32,739 nucleotides of DNA from Tissierellia bacterium (GTDB lineage Bacteria; Bacillota; Clostridia; Tissierellales; Tepidimicrobiaceae), in contig JAAYFV010000157.1 in NCBI GenBank assembly GCA_012728075.1, positions 1 to 32,739 on the forward strand, in the 5' to 3' direction. The number at the start of each line of letters is the position of its first letter. Position 1 is the stretch's first letter. Position numbers and translations under genes: made by a program. Positions 24,388 through 32,739 of the stretch are shown here, piece after piece. The notes beneath the pieces were generated by a model that ran no database searches, was not told where the DNA came from, and was given only the letters and a program-made list of their open reading frames with translations.

Positions 24388-25755
24388 CTAATTAATATTA
24401 TATCCTTCATCTTTTAATTGGGCAATACTATATATCTTTTCTTCCATTGGAAAAAATATAGTAAATTTAGTTCCTTGTCCCAACTCACTATCTACAAGAA
24501 CTTTAGCTCTATGATTATCGAATATTCTTTTAGCTATGTGTAGCCCTAATCCTGTTCCCATATCCCCTTTAGTAGTAAAATAAGGCTTAAATATCATATC
24601 CTTAGTGTTCTCATCCATCCCTTTCCCCGTATCAGATATTTCTAATACCACTTGATTACCAATATCATAAGTCCTTATAAGCATTTTTCCATTTCTATCC
24701 ATAGCATCTATACCATTTAATATTATATTTATAATGGCTTGTCTTATTTCATATTCATTGGCGTAAATAAAACCATTAGATTGTAAATCCGTTGTCAATT
24801 CTAAATTACTATTTCTATTACCGGTAGGTTTAAATTTGTGTTTAGTCATATCTATACATGAATTTATTATACTATTAAATTTATATATATCTTTTAACGA
24901 ATCATAACTACCTCTAATGTGGTGTTGAATTCTATCTGTAATTGCTTTTCCATCCATAGCTGTTCTATGGATTATACCTAGATAATCTTCTATTTCTTTT
25001 TTATCTTCAACGCTCATAGATAGCTGAGCATAACCTAATATGGTAATTAATAGATTATTTATATCATGAACTGTCCCCTCCATCAATTCACCTAAGGTCC
25101 TTAAATATTCAACTCTCATCATTTCCTTTTCGTATATTTTCCTAATAACATTGTGCTTAGACATAATATTTATAGATTGATATATTAATTCATTAGGCCT
25201 ATATACTTCAAAATCCTCTATTCCATCCACTAATAGATAATCATGATTATTCAATATAATATCAATATGTCCTTCTTTTAATTCCTCTATTAAATACCTA
25301 AGCACTATATTGGTACTTCCATTTTTATACAGCTTTGATAACATAATATATATATCTTGAAACTTTCCATCAAAGAAATCATCCCAAAAAGAATCCACTA
25401 TAATATAAACATATTTTTCCTTAATTCCCTTTACACTTAATCGATTTAAATCCTCTGTTAACTTTTGGACAATAGTGTAGTTATTCATAGGTTCATCATT
25501 GAAAAAATCTTCCCTACACATGAATAATATCTGTCCTTTATTATATAAGCGATGTACATCTAAATCCCACCGTTTTGTCAAATAATCTATGGCTTGTCTT
25601 TTATTATTTTTAAAACAAACATATACTATACCACCTCCCTGATTGAAATAATTAAAAATACCAGTTTTATATGGTTTCATATCCTCCCCCTGATAGTTAG
25701 AGCTAATGATTCCAATTAAAGGGTTGTTGCTTTTTTTTATTATTTCCTTGAACAA
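24388..25755 (-). CDS. Orphan soluble sensor histidine kinase, MEDS-like N-domain
   Basis: A cytoplasmic kinase of 455 residues with no membrane segment. The first ~185 residues resemble a MEDS/DcmR-type sensory domain (GIFNYFNQGGGIVYVCFKNN, then DVHRLYNKGQILFM); this is a weak call. The HisKA region has His230 in EGTVHDINNLLITILGYAQL. The ATPase domain shows the N-box NIILNGIDAM, ISDTGKGM, and GTGLGLHIAKRIF. The start is TTG 25753-25755 with AAGGGGGAG upstream. It follows tex by 19 bases and precedes the amidohydrolase. No response regulator is nearby. Confidence 0.85.
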   Translation of the reverse strand: MFKEIIKKSNNPLIGIISSNYQGEDMKPYKTGIFNYFNQGGGIVYVCFKNNKRQAIDYLTKRWDLDVHRLYNKGQILFMCREDFFNDEPMNNYTIVQKLTEDLNRLSVKGIKEKYVYIIVDSFWDDFFDGKFQDIYIMLSKLYKNGSTNIVLRYLIEELKEGHIDIILNNHDYLLVDGIEDFEVYRPNELIYQSINIMSKHNVIRKIYEKEMMRVEYLRTLGELMEGTVHDINNLLITILGYAQLSMSVEDKKEIEDYLGIIHRTAMDGKAITDRIQHHIRGSYDSLKDIYKFNSIINSCIDMTKHKFKPTGNRNSNLELTTDLQSNGFIYANEYEIRQAIINIILNGIDAMDRNGKMLIRTYDIGNQVVLEISDTGKGMDENTKDMIFKPYFTTKGDMGTGLGLHIAKRIFDNHRAKVLVDSELGQGTKFTIFFPMEEKIYSIAQLKDEGYNIN

Positions 25756-25774
25756 TATTGACTCCCCCTTATAG

Positions 25775-27874
25775 TTAAAGTTGCTTCATACTAAGTGAAA
25801 TTCTTCCCCTATCTTTATCTACATTTAGTATCCTTACTTTAACTATGTCCCCTATTTGGACTATTTCCTTTGGATGCTTAATATACCTATTGGACAACTC
25901 CGATATATGAATTAATCCGTCCTCCTTTACTCCTATGTCTACAAAGGCACCAAAATCTACTACATTCCTAACTGTCCCCGTAAGAACCATATCCTCTTTT
26001 AAATCTTCCATTTTAAGTATATCTGTTCTGAATATTGGTTTTGGCATCTCATCCCTAGGATCTCTACCAGGCTTTTTAAGTTCCTCTATTATGTCCTTAA
26101 GAGTATGATAACCCACATCTAGTTTTTTAGATAATTGTCCTATATTTCCCTCATCTAATTCCATATTTAATAGTTTTTCTGCAATATCATAGGATTCAGG
26201 ATGAACTCCTGTATTGTCTAATATATTCTTGCCATCAGGTATCCTTAAAAATCCAGCACACTGAGTGAAGGTTTTTATTCCAATTCCTTTTACCTCTAAT
26301 AACTCTTCTCTACTTATAAATTTCCCATTTTGTTCCCGATATTTAACTATATTATAAGCAACTCTAGAAGATATCCCAGATACATATTTTAAAAGGGATA
26401 TACTGGCAGTATTTAAATCCACTCCTACTGTATTTACACAATCCTCCACAACTGCCGTTAAGGCTTCATCCAATCTACTTTGGTTTAAATCATGTTGATA
26501 TTGGCCTACCCCTATATGTCTTGGCTCAATCTTTACCAATTCAGCCAAAGGATCTTGAAGTCTTCTAGCTATAGATATAGCACCTCTAAGGGATACATCT
26601 AAATCTGGAAACTCCTCTTGAGCTACTTTTGAAGCTGAGTATATAGAAGCTCCAGCTTCACTCACTATTATATAAGATAAATCTCTATCCAAATCCCCTA
26701 ATAGTTCTGCTATCACTAACTCCGTCTCCCTAGATGCAGTACCATTCCCAATAGCTATTATATCTACATTGTACTCATTAATTAAAGCTTTTAATTCCTC
26801 TTTTGTCTCCTTCACTTTGTTTTGTGGTTCTGTAGGGTATACAGTAATAGTGGATAATAGTTTCCCTGTATCATCTATTACAGCTACCTTACACCCAGTC
26901 CTAAAGCCTGGATCTATTCCCATGACCACCTTACCCCTTATAGGAGGCTGCATCAATAGAGGTTTTAAATTAAGTGCAAATACCTTTATAGCCTCTTCTT
27001 CTGCTCTTTCTGTTAAACTAGTACGAACTTCTCTTTCTATAGATGGAAATATAAGCCTTTTATAGCTATCTTCAATGGCCAACTCTAAATACTTATAACT
27101 ATCTGCATCTTGGTCAGTTATGATAATAGATTTAAGCTTTGATAATATATCTTCATCTGGTAATATTAAGTTAACCTTTAAAAATTTCTCCTTCTCTCCA
27201 CGATTTATTGCTAATATTCTATGATTGGCAATAGTCTTCACAGATTCCTTATAATCATAGTACATCTCATATACTGATTGTTTTTCCTCTTGGGTAGCTT
27301 CTATTTGTATAATTCCTTTTTCATATGCTATCTTTCTTATTATATCCCTATATTCTGCAGCATCAGAAATAATTTCTGCAATTATATCCATAGCCCCATA
27401 TAAAGCATCTTCTTCGCTATTTACTCCCTTTTCTTCATCTATGTATTTTGATGCTTCTTGTTTTAAATATCCTTTTTTTATATTTTGTTGCCATATAATA
27501 TTAGCTAAGCCTTCTAATCCCTTTTCCTTAGCAATGGTAGCCCTTGTTCTTCTCTTAGGCCTATAGGGCCTATATAGATCCTCCACTCTTTGAATAGTTT
27601 GTGCCTTTAATATATCATTTTTTAGCTCCTCAGTAAGTTTCCCCTGTTCCTCTATTAGACGAATTACCTCTTCTTGCTTTCCTTTTAAATTTCTTAAATA
27701 ATTTAATCTATCATATAGTTCCCTTAAAATAACATCATTTAAATTTCCCGTTTGCTCCTTACGATATCTAGCAATAAAAGGTATAGTATTCCCTTCGTCT
27801 ATTAGTTTTATTGTATTTTCCACCTGAAAAGGCTTTAGTTTGAATTCTTCTATTAATATTCTATTTATATCCAT
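25775..27874 (-). CDS. tex: Tex family RNA-binding transcription accessory protein
   Basis: A nucleic-acid-binding protein of 699 residues, near the family norm. The order is an N-terminal helical region, a YqgF/RNase H-like domain (MGIDPGFRTGCKVAVID, about 320-440), helix-hairpin-helix segments (VSGISSRVAYNIV, LLEVKGIGIKTFTQCAGFLRI), and a C-terminal S1 domain (MVLTGTVRNVVDFGAFVDIG to ISLSMKQL). ATG 27872-27874 follows GAGAGGAG. It is first of the tex-kinase-amidohydrolase-AcoX run, with a plausible promoter just upstream. Confidence 0.95.
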   Translation of the reverse strand: MDINRILIEEFKLKPFQVENTIKLIDEGNTIPFIARYRKEQTGNLNDVILRELYDRLNYLRNLKGKQEEVIRLIEEQGKLTEELKNDILKAQTIQRVEDLYRPYRPKRRTRATIAKEKGLEGLANIIWQQNIKKGYLKQEASKYIDEEKGVNSEEDALYGAMDIIAEIISDAAEYRDIIRKIAYEKGIIQIEATQEEKQSVYEMYYDYKESVKTIANHRILAINRGEKEKFLKVNLILPDEDILSKLKSIIITDQDADSYKYLELAIEDSYKRLIFPSIEREVRTSLTERAEEEAIKVFALNLKPLLMQPPIRGKVVMGIDPGFRTGCKVAVIDDTGKLLSTITVYPTEPQNKVKETKEELKALINEYNVDIIAIGNGTASRETELVIAELLGDLDRDLSYIIVSEAGASIYSASKVAQEEFPDLDVSLRGAISIARRLQDPLAELVKIEPRHIGVGQYQHDLNQSRLDEALTAVVEDCVNTVGVDLNTASISLLKYVSGISSRVAYNIVKYREQNGKFISREELLEVKGIGIKTFTQCAGFLRIPDGKNILDNTGVHPESYDIAEKLLNMELDEGNIGQLSKKLDVGYHTLKDIIEELKKPGRDPRDEMPKPIFRTDILKMEDLKEDMVLTGTVRNVVDFGAFVDIGVKEDGLIHISELSNRYIKHPKEIVQIGDIVKVRILNVDKDRGRISLSMKQL

Positions 27875-27904
27875 GCTATCTCCTCTCTATGATTAATATT
27901 GTAA

Positions 27905-27933
27905 TTTATATTTATATACTGTTATTCTGTAAA
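27905..27933 (-). promoter_or_regulatory. Possible tex promoter
   Basis: TTTACA (27928-27933) and TATAAA (27905-27910) on the minus strand have a 17-base spacer, between the prfB terminator and tex. The region is AT-rich, so this is tentative. Confidence 0.4.
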
Positions 27934-27954
27934 ATAATATATTCTACAATTTCC

Positions 27955-27980
27955 AAAAAAACAGCCCTTTTTAAAGGGCT
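27955..27980 (-). terminator. Terminator of prfB
   Basis: AGCCCTTT and AAAGGGCT (27963-27970 and 27973-27980) form a stem with a two-base loop, and seven T residues follow on the minus strand. The prfB stop codon lies inside the hairpin. Confidence 0.92.
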
Positions 27981-29075
27981 TTTTGTTTTAAATATTCATT
28001 TATAAATATATCTATATCCCCATCCATTATCCTGTTTATATCCCCTACTTCCACATCTGTTCTATGATCCTTTACCATACTATAGGGATGAAATATATAG
28101 GAACGAATTTGGGAGCCCCAGGCTATCTGTGTGTATTGACCCTGAAGATCCTCTATTTTTTCCTTCTGTTCTTCCTCTTTAAGTTGAATAAGCTTTGCCT
28201 TTAGCATTTTCATTGCTGTTATCTTATTGCTATGTTGAGATCTTTCGTTTTGACATTGAACTATAATCCCTGTAGGTATATGGGTAATCCTTACAGCTGA
28301 ATCAGTAGTATTTACATGTTGTCCACCAGCACCACTAGCTCTATAGGTATCTATTTTTAAATCTGATTCCTCTATCTCTATTTCTATTTCATCATCTAAT
28401 TCTGGATACACGTCTATGCTAGCAAAAGAAGTATGTCTCCTATTAGATGAATCAAAAGGGGATATCCTCACTAATCTATGGACCCCTTTTTCGGCTTTTA
28501 AATAGCCATAAGCATTGAATCCTTTTATGAGCATAGTTACAGATTTTATTCCACCTTCCGTGTCCGATTGATAATCTAATATTTCCACCTGAAACCCTTT
28601 TCTATCTGCCCATCTTTTATACATCCTAAACAACATCTCCGCCCAATCCTGGGCTTCCAATCCTCCTGCTCCTGAGTGGATAGAAAGTATAGCATTGTTC
28701 TTATCATAGGGGCCATTAAGTAAAGTGGATAATTTAAATTCTTCTGCTTCCTTTGATATCCTATTAAAATGTTCTTTTATTTCCCCATATACCTGATAAT
28801 CTTCCTCTTCTATAGCTAATTCAATTAGTACCTTTAAATCTTCAAGGGAACCTTTTAAGTTTTCAAACTCCTCTACTTTTTTCTTTAGATTATTTATCTC
28901 CCGCATTATATTTTGAGCTTTGTCTACATCTTGCCAAAAATCTTCTTCAAAAGTTTTGGATTCCAATTCTATTATTCTTTTTTTCAATCCTTCTAGGTCA
29001 AAGAGAAACACCTAATTCCTCTATCATTTGTTCGATTCCTTCTAATTTTCCCTTATATAAATAAATTTCTTCCAT
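27971..29075 (-). CDS. prfB: Peptide chain release factor 2, with programmed +1 frameshift
   Basis: RF2 ends translation at UGA and UAA. Translation starts at ATG 29073-29075 (AAAGGAG upstream) and runs 25 codons to an in-frame TGA at 28998-29000. The context CTT-TGA-C is the classical prfB slip site. Shifting +1 continues at GAC (28997-28999) as LDLEGLKKR and gives about 367 residues in total. AGGTG lies a few bases before the slip site and could act as the internal Shine-Dalgarno stimulator. GGQ is present (RASGAGGQHVNTTDSAVRI). Low RF2 favours frameshifting, so the gene is self-regulated. It is downstream of secA, as in other Firmicutes. Confidence 0.95.
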
Positions 29076-29129
29076 AGTTACTCCTTTCTGTTTTAGCGAC
29101 TTCAAATCATCCCCAAAATTGTATATTGT

Positions 29130-31853
29130 CTAAGCTCCACAACATTTTTTGTATTTTTTCCCACTACCACAAGGGCAAGGATCGTTTCTGCCTATTTTCT
29201 TACCTTTAACTATAGGTTGTTGAGGCTTGTTTTTAGTAGATATTGGTTTAGCTACTCTTTTTCTTTCCATCTTATCAGGAGTTTGTACATTGAAAAGATA
29301 TCTTAGGGTATCCTCCTGTATGCTATGATTCATCTCCTCAAACATATCAAAACCTTCTATTTGATAAGCTCTTACTGGATCTTCTTGACCATATGCCCTT
29401 AGACCTATTCCTTGTCTCAACTGATCCATAGCATCAATAAGATCCATCCATTTACTATCTACAACTTGAAGAAGTATAACCCTTTCTATTTCCCTAAAGG
29501 TTTCTTCACCTATTTCCTCTTCCTTTAGTTTATATCTTTCTTCTCCAATATTATATAATCTATCTACCAATGAATCCTTATCTAAAGATTCTATATCTTC
29601 AATTTTCAATATACCTTTAGGTAAAAATATATTACTTAAATAATTTTCTAATCCTATTATATCCCATTCTTCTGGATATTTGCTCTCCATAGTATACATT
29701 TCTACAGCTTTTTCTATTATACTCCTTAACATTCCTAATATGTGCTCTCTTAAGTTTTCTCCTTCTAATACTCTCCTTCTCTCTCCGTATATTACTTCTC
29801 TTTGTTTATTCATCACATCATCATATTGTAGTACATGCTTTCTTATGGCAAAGTTATTGCCTTCTACTTTCCTTTGAGCATTTTCTATAGATCTAGTGAG
29901 TAATTTATGTTCCAAAGGTTCATCATCAGGCATATTTAGATTGTCAACCATTTCCCTAATCTTATCTCCACCAAAAAGTCTCATTAAATCATCTTCTAAG
30001 GATATATAAAATCTAGATGAACCTGGATCTCCTTGACGTCCTGAACGTCCACGAAGCTGATTGTCAATTCTCCTGGATTCATGTCTTTCAGTTCCTATTA
30101 TGTGAAGTCCCCCTACCTGTATCACCTTTTCTGCATTTTTATCTGTTTCTATTTTATGCTTTTCATATAGTTTTCTATACTCTTCTCTAGCCTTAAGGAC
30201 TTCTTCATCATCGGTTTCAATGAAACTATCCACAATTGATATTACTTCCTCTGAATAACCCTTTTTCTTTAAATCAAGTTTTGCCAAATATTCAGGATTT
30301 CCTCCAAGAACAATGTCCGTACCCCTACCAGCCATATTGGTAGCTATAGTTACAGCACCAAACCTTCCAGCTTGTGCCACTATTTCTGCTTCCTTTTCAT
30401 GGTATTTAGCATTTAATACTTGATGAGGTATGCCCTCTTTTTTCAACATATTACTCAATAATTCAGATTTTTCAATGGAAATAGTACCTACTAAAATAGG
30501 TTGCCCAGTACTATGCCTTTCCTTTATCTCCTCTACTATAGCTCGAAATTTAGCTTCTTCGTTCTTATATACTACATCGGGAAAATCTTTCCTTATTACT
30601 GGTTTATTAGTAGGAATCTCTACTACATCCATTCCATATATTTCGGTAAACTCAGCTTCTTCCGTCTTAGCAGTACCTGTCATACCAGCTAGTTTTTCAT
30701 ACATTCTAAAATAATTCTGGAATGTTATTGTAGCTAAAGTCTTAGATTCACTTTTAACATGTAATCCTTCTTTAGCTTCTATGGCTTGATGTAATCCCTC
30801 ACTATATCTTCTACCATACATTAACCTTCCTGTAAATTCATCTACTATAATTACTTCCCCATCTTTTACTACATAATCTATATCCCTTTTCATAATATAT
30901 CTAGCCTTCAAAGCTTGATTTATATGATGGGCTATCTCCATATTGTTTGGATCAGCTAAGTTTTCTAAGCCAAAGTAGCTTTCTGCCTTTGCAGTCCCTT
31001 TTTCAGTAAGATTACAAGATCTAGCCTTTTCATCTATGACAAAATCTACTACTTCCTCTTTAATCTCTCGGTCAAAAGGATCACTTTTCTCCTCTTGGGG
31101 ATCGATAATCCTTCCTGTTAAGGTCTTTACAAATGCATCTGCTGTTCTATATAATTCTGTAGATTGTTCTCCTCTACCAGATATTATAAGGGGTGTCCTA
31201 GCTTCGTCTATTAATATACTATCTACTTCGTCTACTATGGCATAGTATAATTTTCTCTGTACCATTTCCTCTTTATAGATAACCATATTATCCCTTAAAT
31301 AGTCAAAACCAAATTCATTATTGGTTCCATAAGTTATATCACAATTATAGGCCATCTTCCTTTCGGAACTATTCATACCATGGACTATACAACCTACAGA
31401 TAAGCCTAAAAATTCATATACTTTCCCCATCCATTGTCTGTCCCTTTTAGCTAAATAGTCATTTACTGTTACTATATGAACCCCTTTCCCTGTTAAACCA
31501 TTTAAATATGCAGGTAAAGTGGCTACCAAGGTCTTTCCCTCTCCTGTCTTCATCTCAGCTATCCTGCCTTGATGAAGAATTATTCCTCCCATTAGTTGTA
31601 CCCTAAAATGTTTCATACCTAGCACTCTATGAGAAGCCTCCCTCACAACCCCATAGGCTTCTGGTAAAATATCATCTAATGTTTCTCCTTTATTTAATCT
31701 TTCTTTAAATTCAACAGTTTTATATTGAAGTTCCTCATCGGATAAGCTTTGCATATCTTTATCTAAAGCTTCTATCCTGTCTACCAAAGGCTCAATACGC
31801 TTCAATTCCCTATCGCTATATGAGCCAAATACCTTTTCAAAAAAGCTTTTCAT
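29130..31853 (-). CDS. secA: Preprotein translocase ATPase SecA
   Basis: SecA drives export of unfolded proteins through SecYEG. The 907 residues show Walker [10 protein letters not shown] (about 101-109), [19 protein letters not shown], the second nucleotide-binding domain ([18 protein letters not shown] and [16 protein letters not shown]), and a C-terminal zinc finger [14 protein letters not shown] start at ATG 31851-31853 (AGGTGG 8 bases upstream) rather than the GTG four codons earlier. It is followed by prfB after 54 bases, an order found in many Firmicutes. Confidence 0.97.
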   Translation of the reverse strand: MKSFFEKVFGSYSDRELKRIEPLVDRIEALDKDMQSLSDEELQYKTVEFKERLNKGETLDDILPEAYGVVREASHRVLGMKHFRVQLMGGIILHQGRIAEMKTGEGKTLVATLPAYLNGLTGKGVHIVTVNDYLAKRDRQWMGKVYEFLGLSVGCIVHGMNSSERKMAYNCDITYGTNNEFGFDYLRDNMVIYKEEMVQRKLYYAIVDEVDSILIDEARTPLIISGRGEQSTELYRTADAFVKTLTGRIIDPQEEKSDPFDREIKEEVVDFVIDEKARSCNLTEKGTAKAESYFGLENLADPNNMEIAHHINQALKARYIMKRDIDYVVKDGEVIIVDEFTGRLMYGRRYSEGLHQAIEAKEGLHVKSESKTLATITFQNYFRMYEKLAGMTGTAKTEEAEFTEIYGMDVVEIPTNKPVIRKDFPDVVYKNEEAKFRAIVEEIKERHSTGQPILVGTISIEKSELLSNMLKKEGIPHQVLNAKYHEKEAEIVAQAGRFGAVTIATNMAGRGTDIVLGGNPEYLAKLDLKKKGYSEEVISIVDSFIETDDEEVLKAREEYRKLYEKHKIETDKNAEKVIQVGGLHIIGTERHESRRIDNQLRGRSGRQGDPGSSRFYISLEDDLMRLFGGDKIREMVDNLNMPDDEPLEHKLLTRSIENAQRKVEGNNFAIRKHVLQYDDVMNKQREVIYGERRRVLEGENLREHILGMLRSIIEKAVEMYTMESKYPEEWDIIGLENYLSNIFLPKGILKIEDIESLDKDSLVDRLYNIGEERYKLKEEEIGEETFREIERVILLQVVDSKWMDLIDAMDQLRQGIGLRAYGQEDPVRAYQIEGFDMFEEMNHSIQEDTLRYLFNVQTPDKMERKRVAKPISTKNKPQQPIVKGKKIGRNDPCPCGSGKKYKKCCGA

Positions 31854-31900
31854 TCTTTGGACCACCTTTCAGTATTGACTAATATATCTCTTACGTTTAT

Positions 31901-31929
31901 ATTTTATCATTTATCAATATTTCTTACAA
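31901..31929 (-). promoter_or_regulatory. Possible secA promoter
   Basis: TTGTAA (31924-31929) and TAAAAT (31901-31906) on the minus strand have a 17-base spacer, in the short gap between the DUF5317 gene and secA. Confidence 0.45.
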
Positions 31930-31938
31930 TGAAATACA

Positions 31939-32523
31939 TTACCATCTATAATCCCCCATGAAAGAATCTTCACCTAGCATTATCTCTAGAATAAAAGCAA
32001 ATATACCAAAACTAATAATCATATCTCCTAAACTTATTATTCTAGTAATTGGATAGGGATTAGAAAATATAATTATATCCCCTAATATTGGATATTTTGT
32101 ACTTTGTGAAATAGGTATATACAAACTGCTACTTCCCTTTTCTATTAATTCATATAATCCATCAAGCCCAGTTAATGCCACTCCTTCTAGTAAAATAGGC
32201 ATCTTCCAACCATTAGCAGCCAACGCTATAAAATTAAGTACAAAACCAACTAATAGAGCCCCTAGGGATCTAAATTTAATATTTGTAATTATCCCAATTA
32301 AAATCAATATATAGGAGATTACAATAATTTCTCTAGTATAGACGAGTATATTGTCTATACTCTTCATCTCTTCAATCCTATTCAGAAAAATTAAAATATA
32401 TTGAATTAACATTCCCAATATCAATCCCCATAAAGTTTTATGGTTTATCCCCCTAAAACGTCTAAGTTTTCCTCCTCTAATTAGTCCAATAATTAATGAA
32501 AGTAATATAGCCTCAATAAACAT
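31939..32523 (-). CDS. DUF5317 family membrane protein
   Basis: A 194-residue membrane protein of unknown function. I see about five hydrophobic segments (near 1-16, 30-48, 62-82, 87-103 and 160-182) with a short polar loop, GWKMPI then LDGLYELIEKG, after the fourth. The N-terminal IGLIRGGKLRRFRGI and the GWKMP segment match DUF5317 proteins as I recall them. ATG 32521-32523 follows AAGGAGATG. It lies upstream of secA on the same strand, behind a long perfect hairpin. Confidence 0.8.
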   Translation of the reverse strand: MFIEAILLSLIIGLIRGGKLRRFRGINHKTLWGLILGMLIQYILIFLNRIEEMKSIDNILVYTREIIVISYILILIGIITNIKFRSLGALLVGFVLNFIALAANGWKMPILLEGVALTGLDGLYELIEKGSSSLYIPISQSTKYPILGDIIIFSNPYPITRIISLGDMIISFGIFAFILEIMLGEDSFMGDYRW

Positions 32524-32550
32524 ACTATCATCTCCTTTTATCCCAATAAA

Positions 32551-32586
32551 ATTAAAATTGCAGGATAATTATCCTGCAATTTTAAT
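32551..32586 (-). terminator. 36-bp perfect palindrome upstream of the DUF5317 gene
   Basis: The two 18-bp halves (centre CAGGATAATTATCCTG) are exact reverse complements. On the minus strand it is followed by AATTTTATT, fitting a terminator. A TATAAT at 32595-32600 just upstream would instead place it at the 5' end of the DUF5317 transcript. Confidence 0.6.
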
Positions 32587-32620
32587 CTATATCAATTATA
32601 CTATTAAAACTCGGTTCTAT

Positions 32621-32666
32621 AATAAATGTTGGGGTGGAAAATAATTTACCCTAACATTTATTTTTT
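32621..32666 (+). terminator. Second hairpin near the right edge
   Basis: AATAAATGTTGGGGT (32621-32635) pairs with ACCCTAACATTTATT (32648-32662), with one mismatch that is G-U in RNA, and a 12-base loop. A T-run follows on the plus strand (32661-32666). No plus-strand gene ends here, so its role is unclear. Confidence 0.5.
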
Positions 32667-32727
32667 CTAAAAATAAAATGCACTCGTGAAATAAACCTGC
32701 TAAAATGTTAATTGGCTAAAAAAAACA

Positions 32728-32739
32728 TAGAAAGGAGGT
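32728..32739. other. Shine-Dalgarno-like (or 16S 3'-end-like) sequence at the right edge
   Basis: The window ends in TAGAAAGGAGGT. Read on the plus strand this is an excellent ribosome site for a gene starting just outside. Read on the minus strand it is ACCTCCTTTCTA, the 3' end of 16S rRNA. Twelve bases cannot separate the two. Confidence 0.5.

Noticed and set aside
1-32739. CRISPR arrays, intact transposons, prophage or tRNA genes
   Set aside because: No regularly spaced repeats, transposase, phage structural genes or tRNA cloverleaf seen on reading either strand.

Overview
The window comes from a low-GC Gram-positive anaerobe. Strong AGGAGG-type ribosome sites, GTG and TTG starts, an FMN riboswitch, TTGACA/TATAAT promoters and a ferredoxin-based amino-acid fermentation gene set all point to Clostridia, probably a Tissierellales-like amino-acid fermenter. 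The family placement is inference; no rRNA gene lies in view. I count 26 complete protein genes, one possible gene start at the left edge and one decayed gene. All are on the minus strand except a small cysteine protein gene and an ABC-F gene.

Region 1 (1-11.3 kb) is catabolic. A tungsten aldehyde:ferredoxin oxidoreductase (165-2051) and glutamate dehydrogenase gdhA (2671-3936) lie downstream of a five-gene operon. That operon reads iorA-iorB-ptb-aminotransferase-buk (9707 down to 4103). Upstream is a sodium:amino-acid symporter (9895-11262). Together these could import an amino acid, transaminate it, oxidise the 2-oxo acid to an acyl-CoA with ferredoxin, and make ATP through an acyl phosphate. 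GDH would recycle glutamate and the AOR would handle the matching aldehyde. The iorA operon has a near-consensus promoter overlapped by a tandem ACTTAAGTTC motif, and a terminator-like hairpin in its leader.

Region 2 (11.7-15.9 kb) is redox: an acyl-CoA dehydrogenase, etfB and a ferredoxin-fused etfA form one operon, preceded by the NADH-sensing repressor gene rex. A 19-bp perfect inverted repeat lies between rex and the operon.

Region 3 (16.0-18.4 kb, plus strand) holds a 74-residue four-cysteine protein and an ABC-F ATPase. The convergent gap after the ABC-F gene contains a cluster of DnaA-box-like sequences.

Region 4 (18.4-22.0 kb) has the t6A and ribosome-modification operon tsaE-tsaB-rimI-tsaD, and ribU behind an FMN riboswitch.

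Region 5 (22.0-27.9 kb) is a four-gene run: tex, an orphan soluble histidine kinase, an amidohydrolase and an AcoX-type ATP-NAD kinase-family protein. Region 6 (28.0-32.7 kb) holds secA and prfB (with the programmed +1 frameshift), a DUF5317 membrane protein, and two hairpins near the right edge. I see no CRISPR array, intact insertion sequence, tRNA or prophage.
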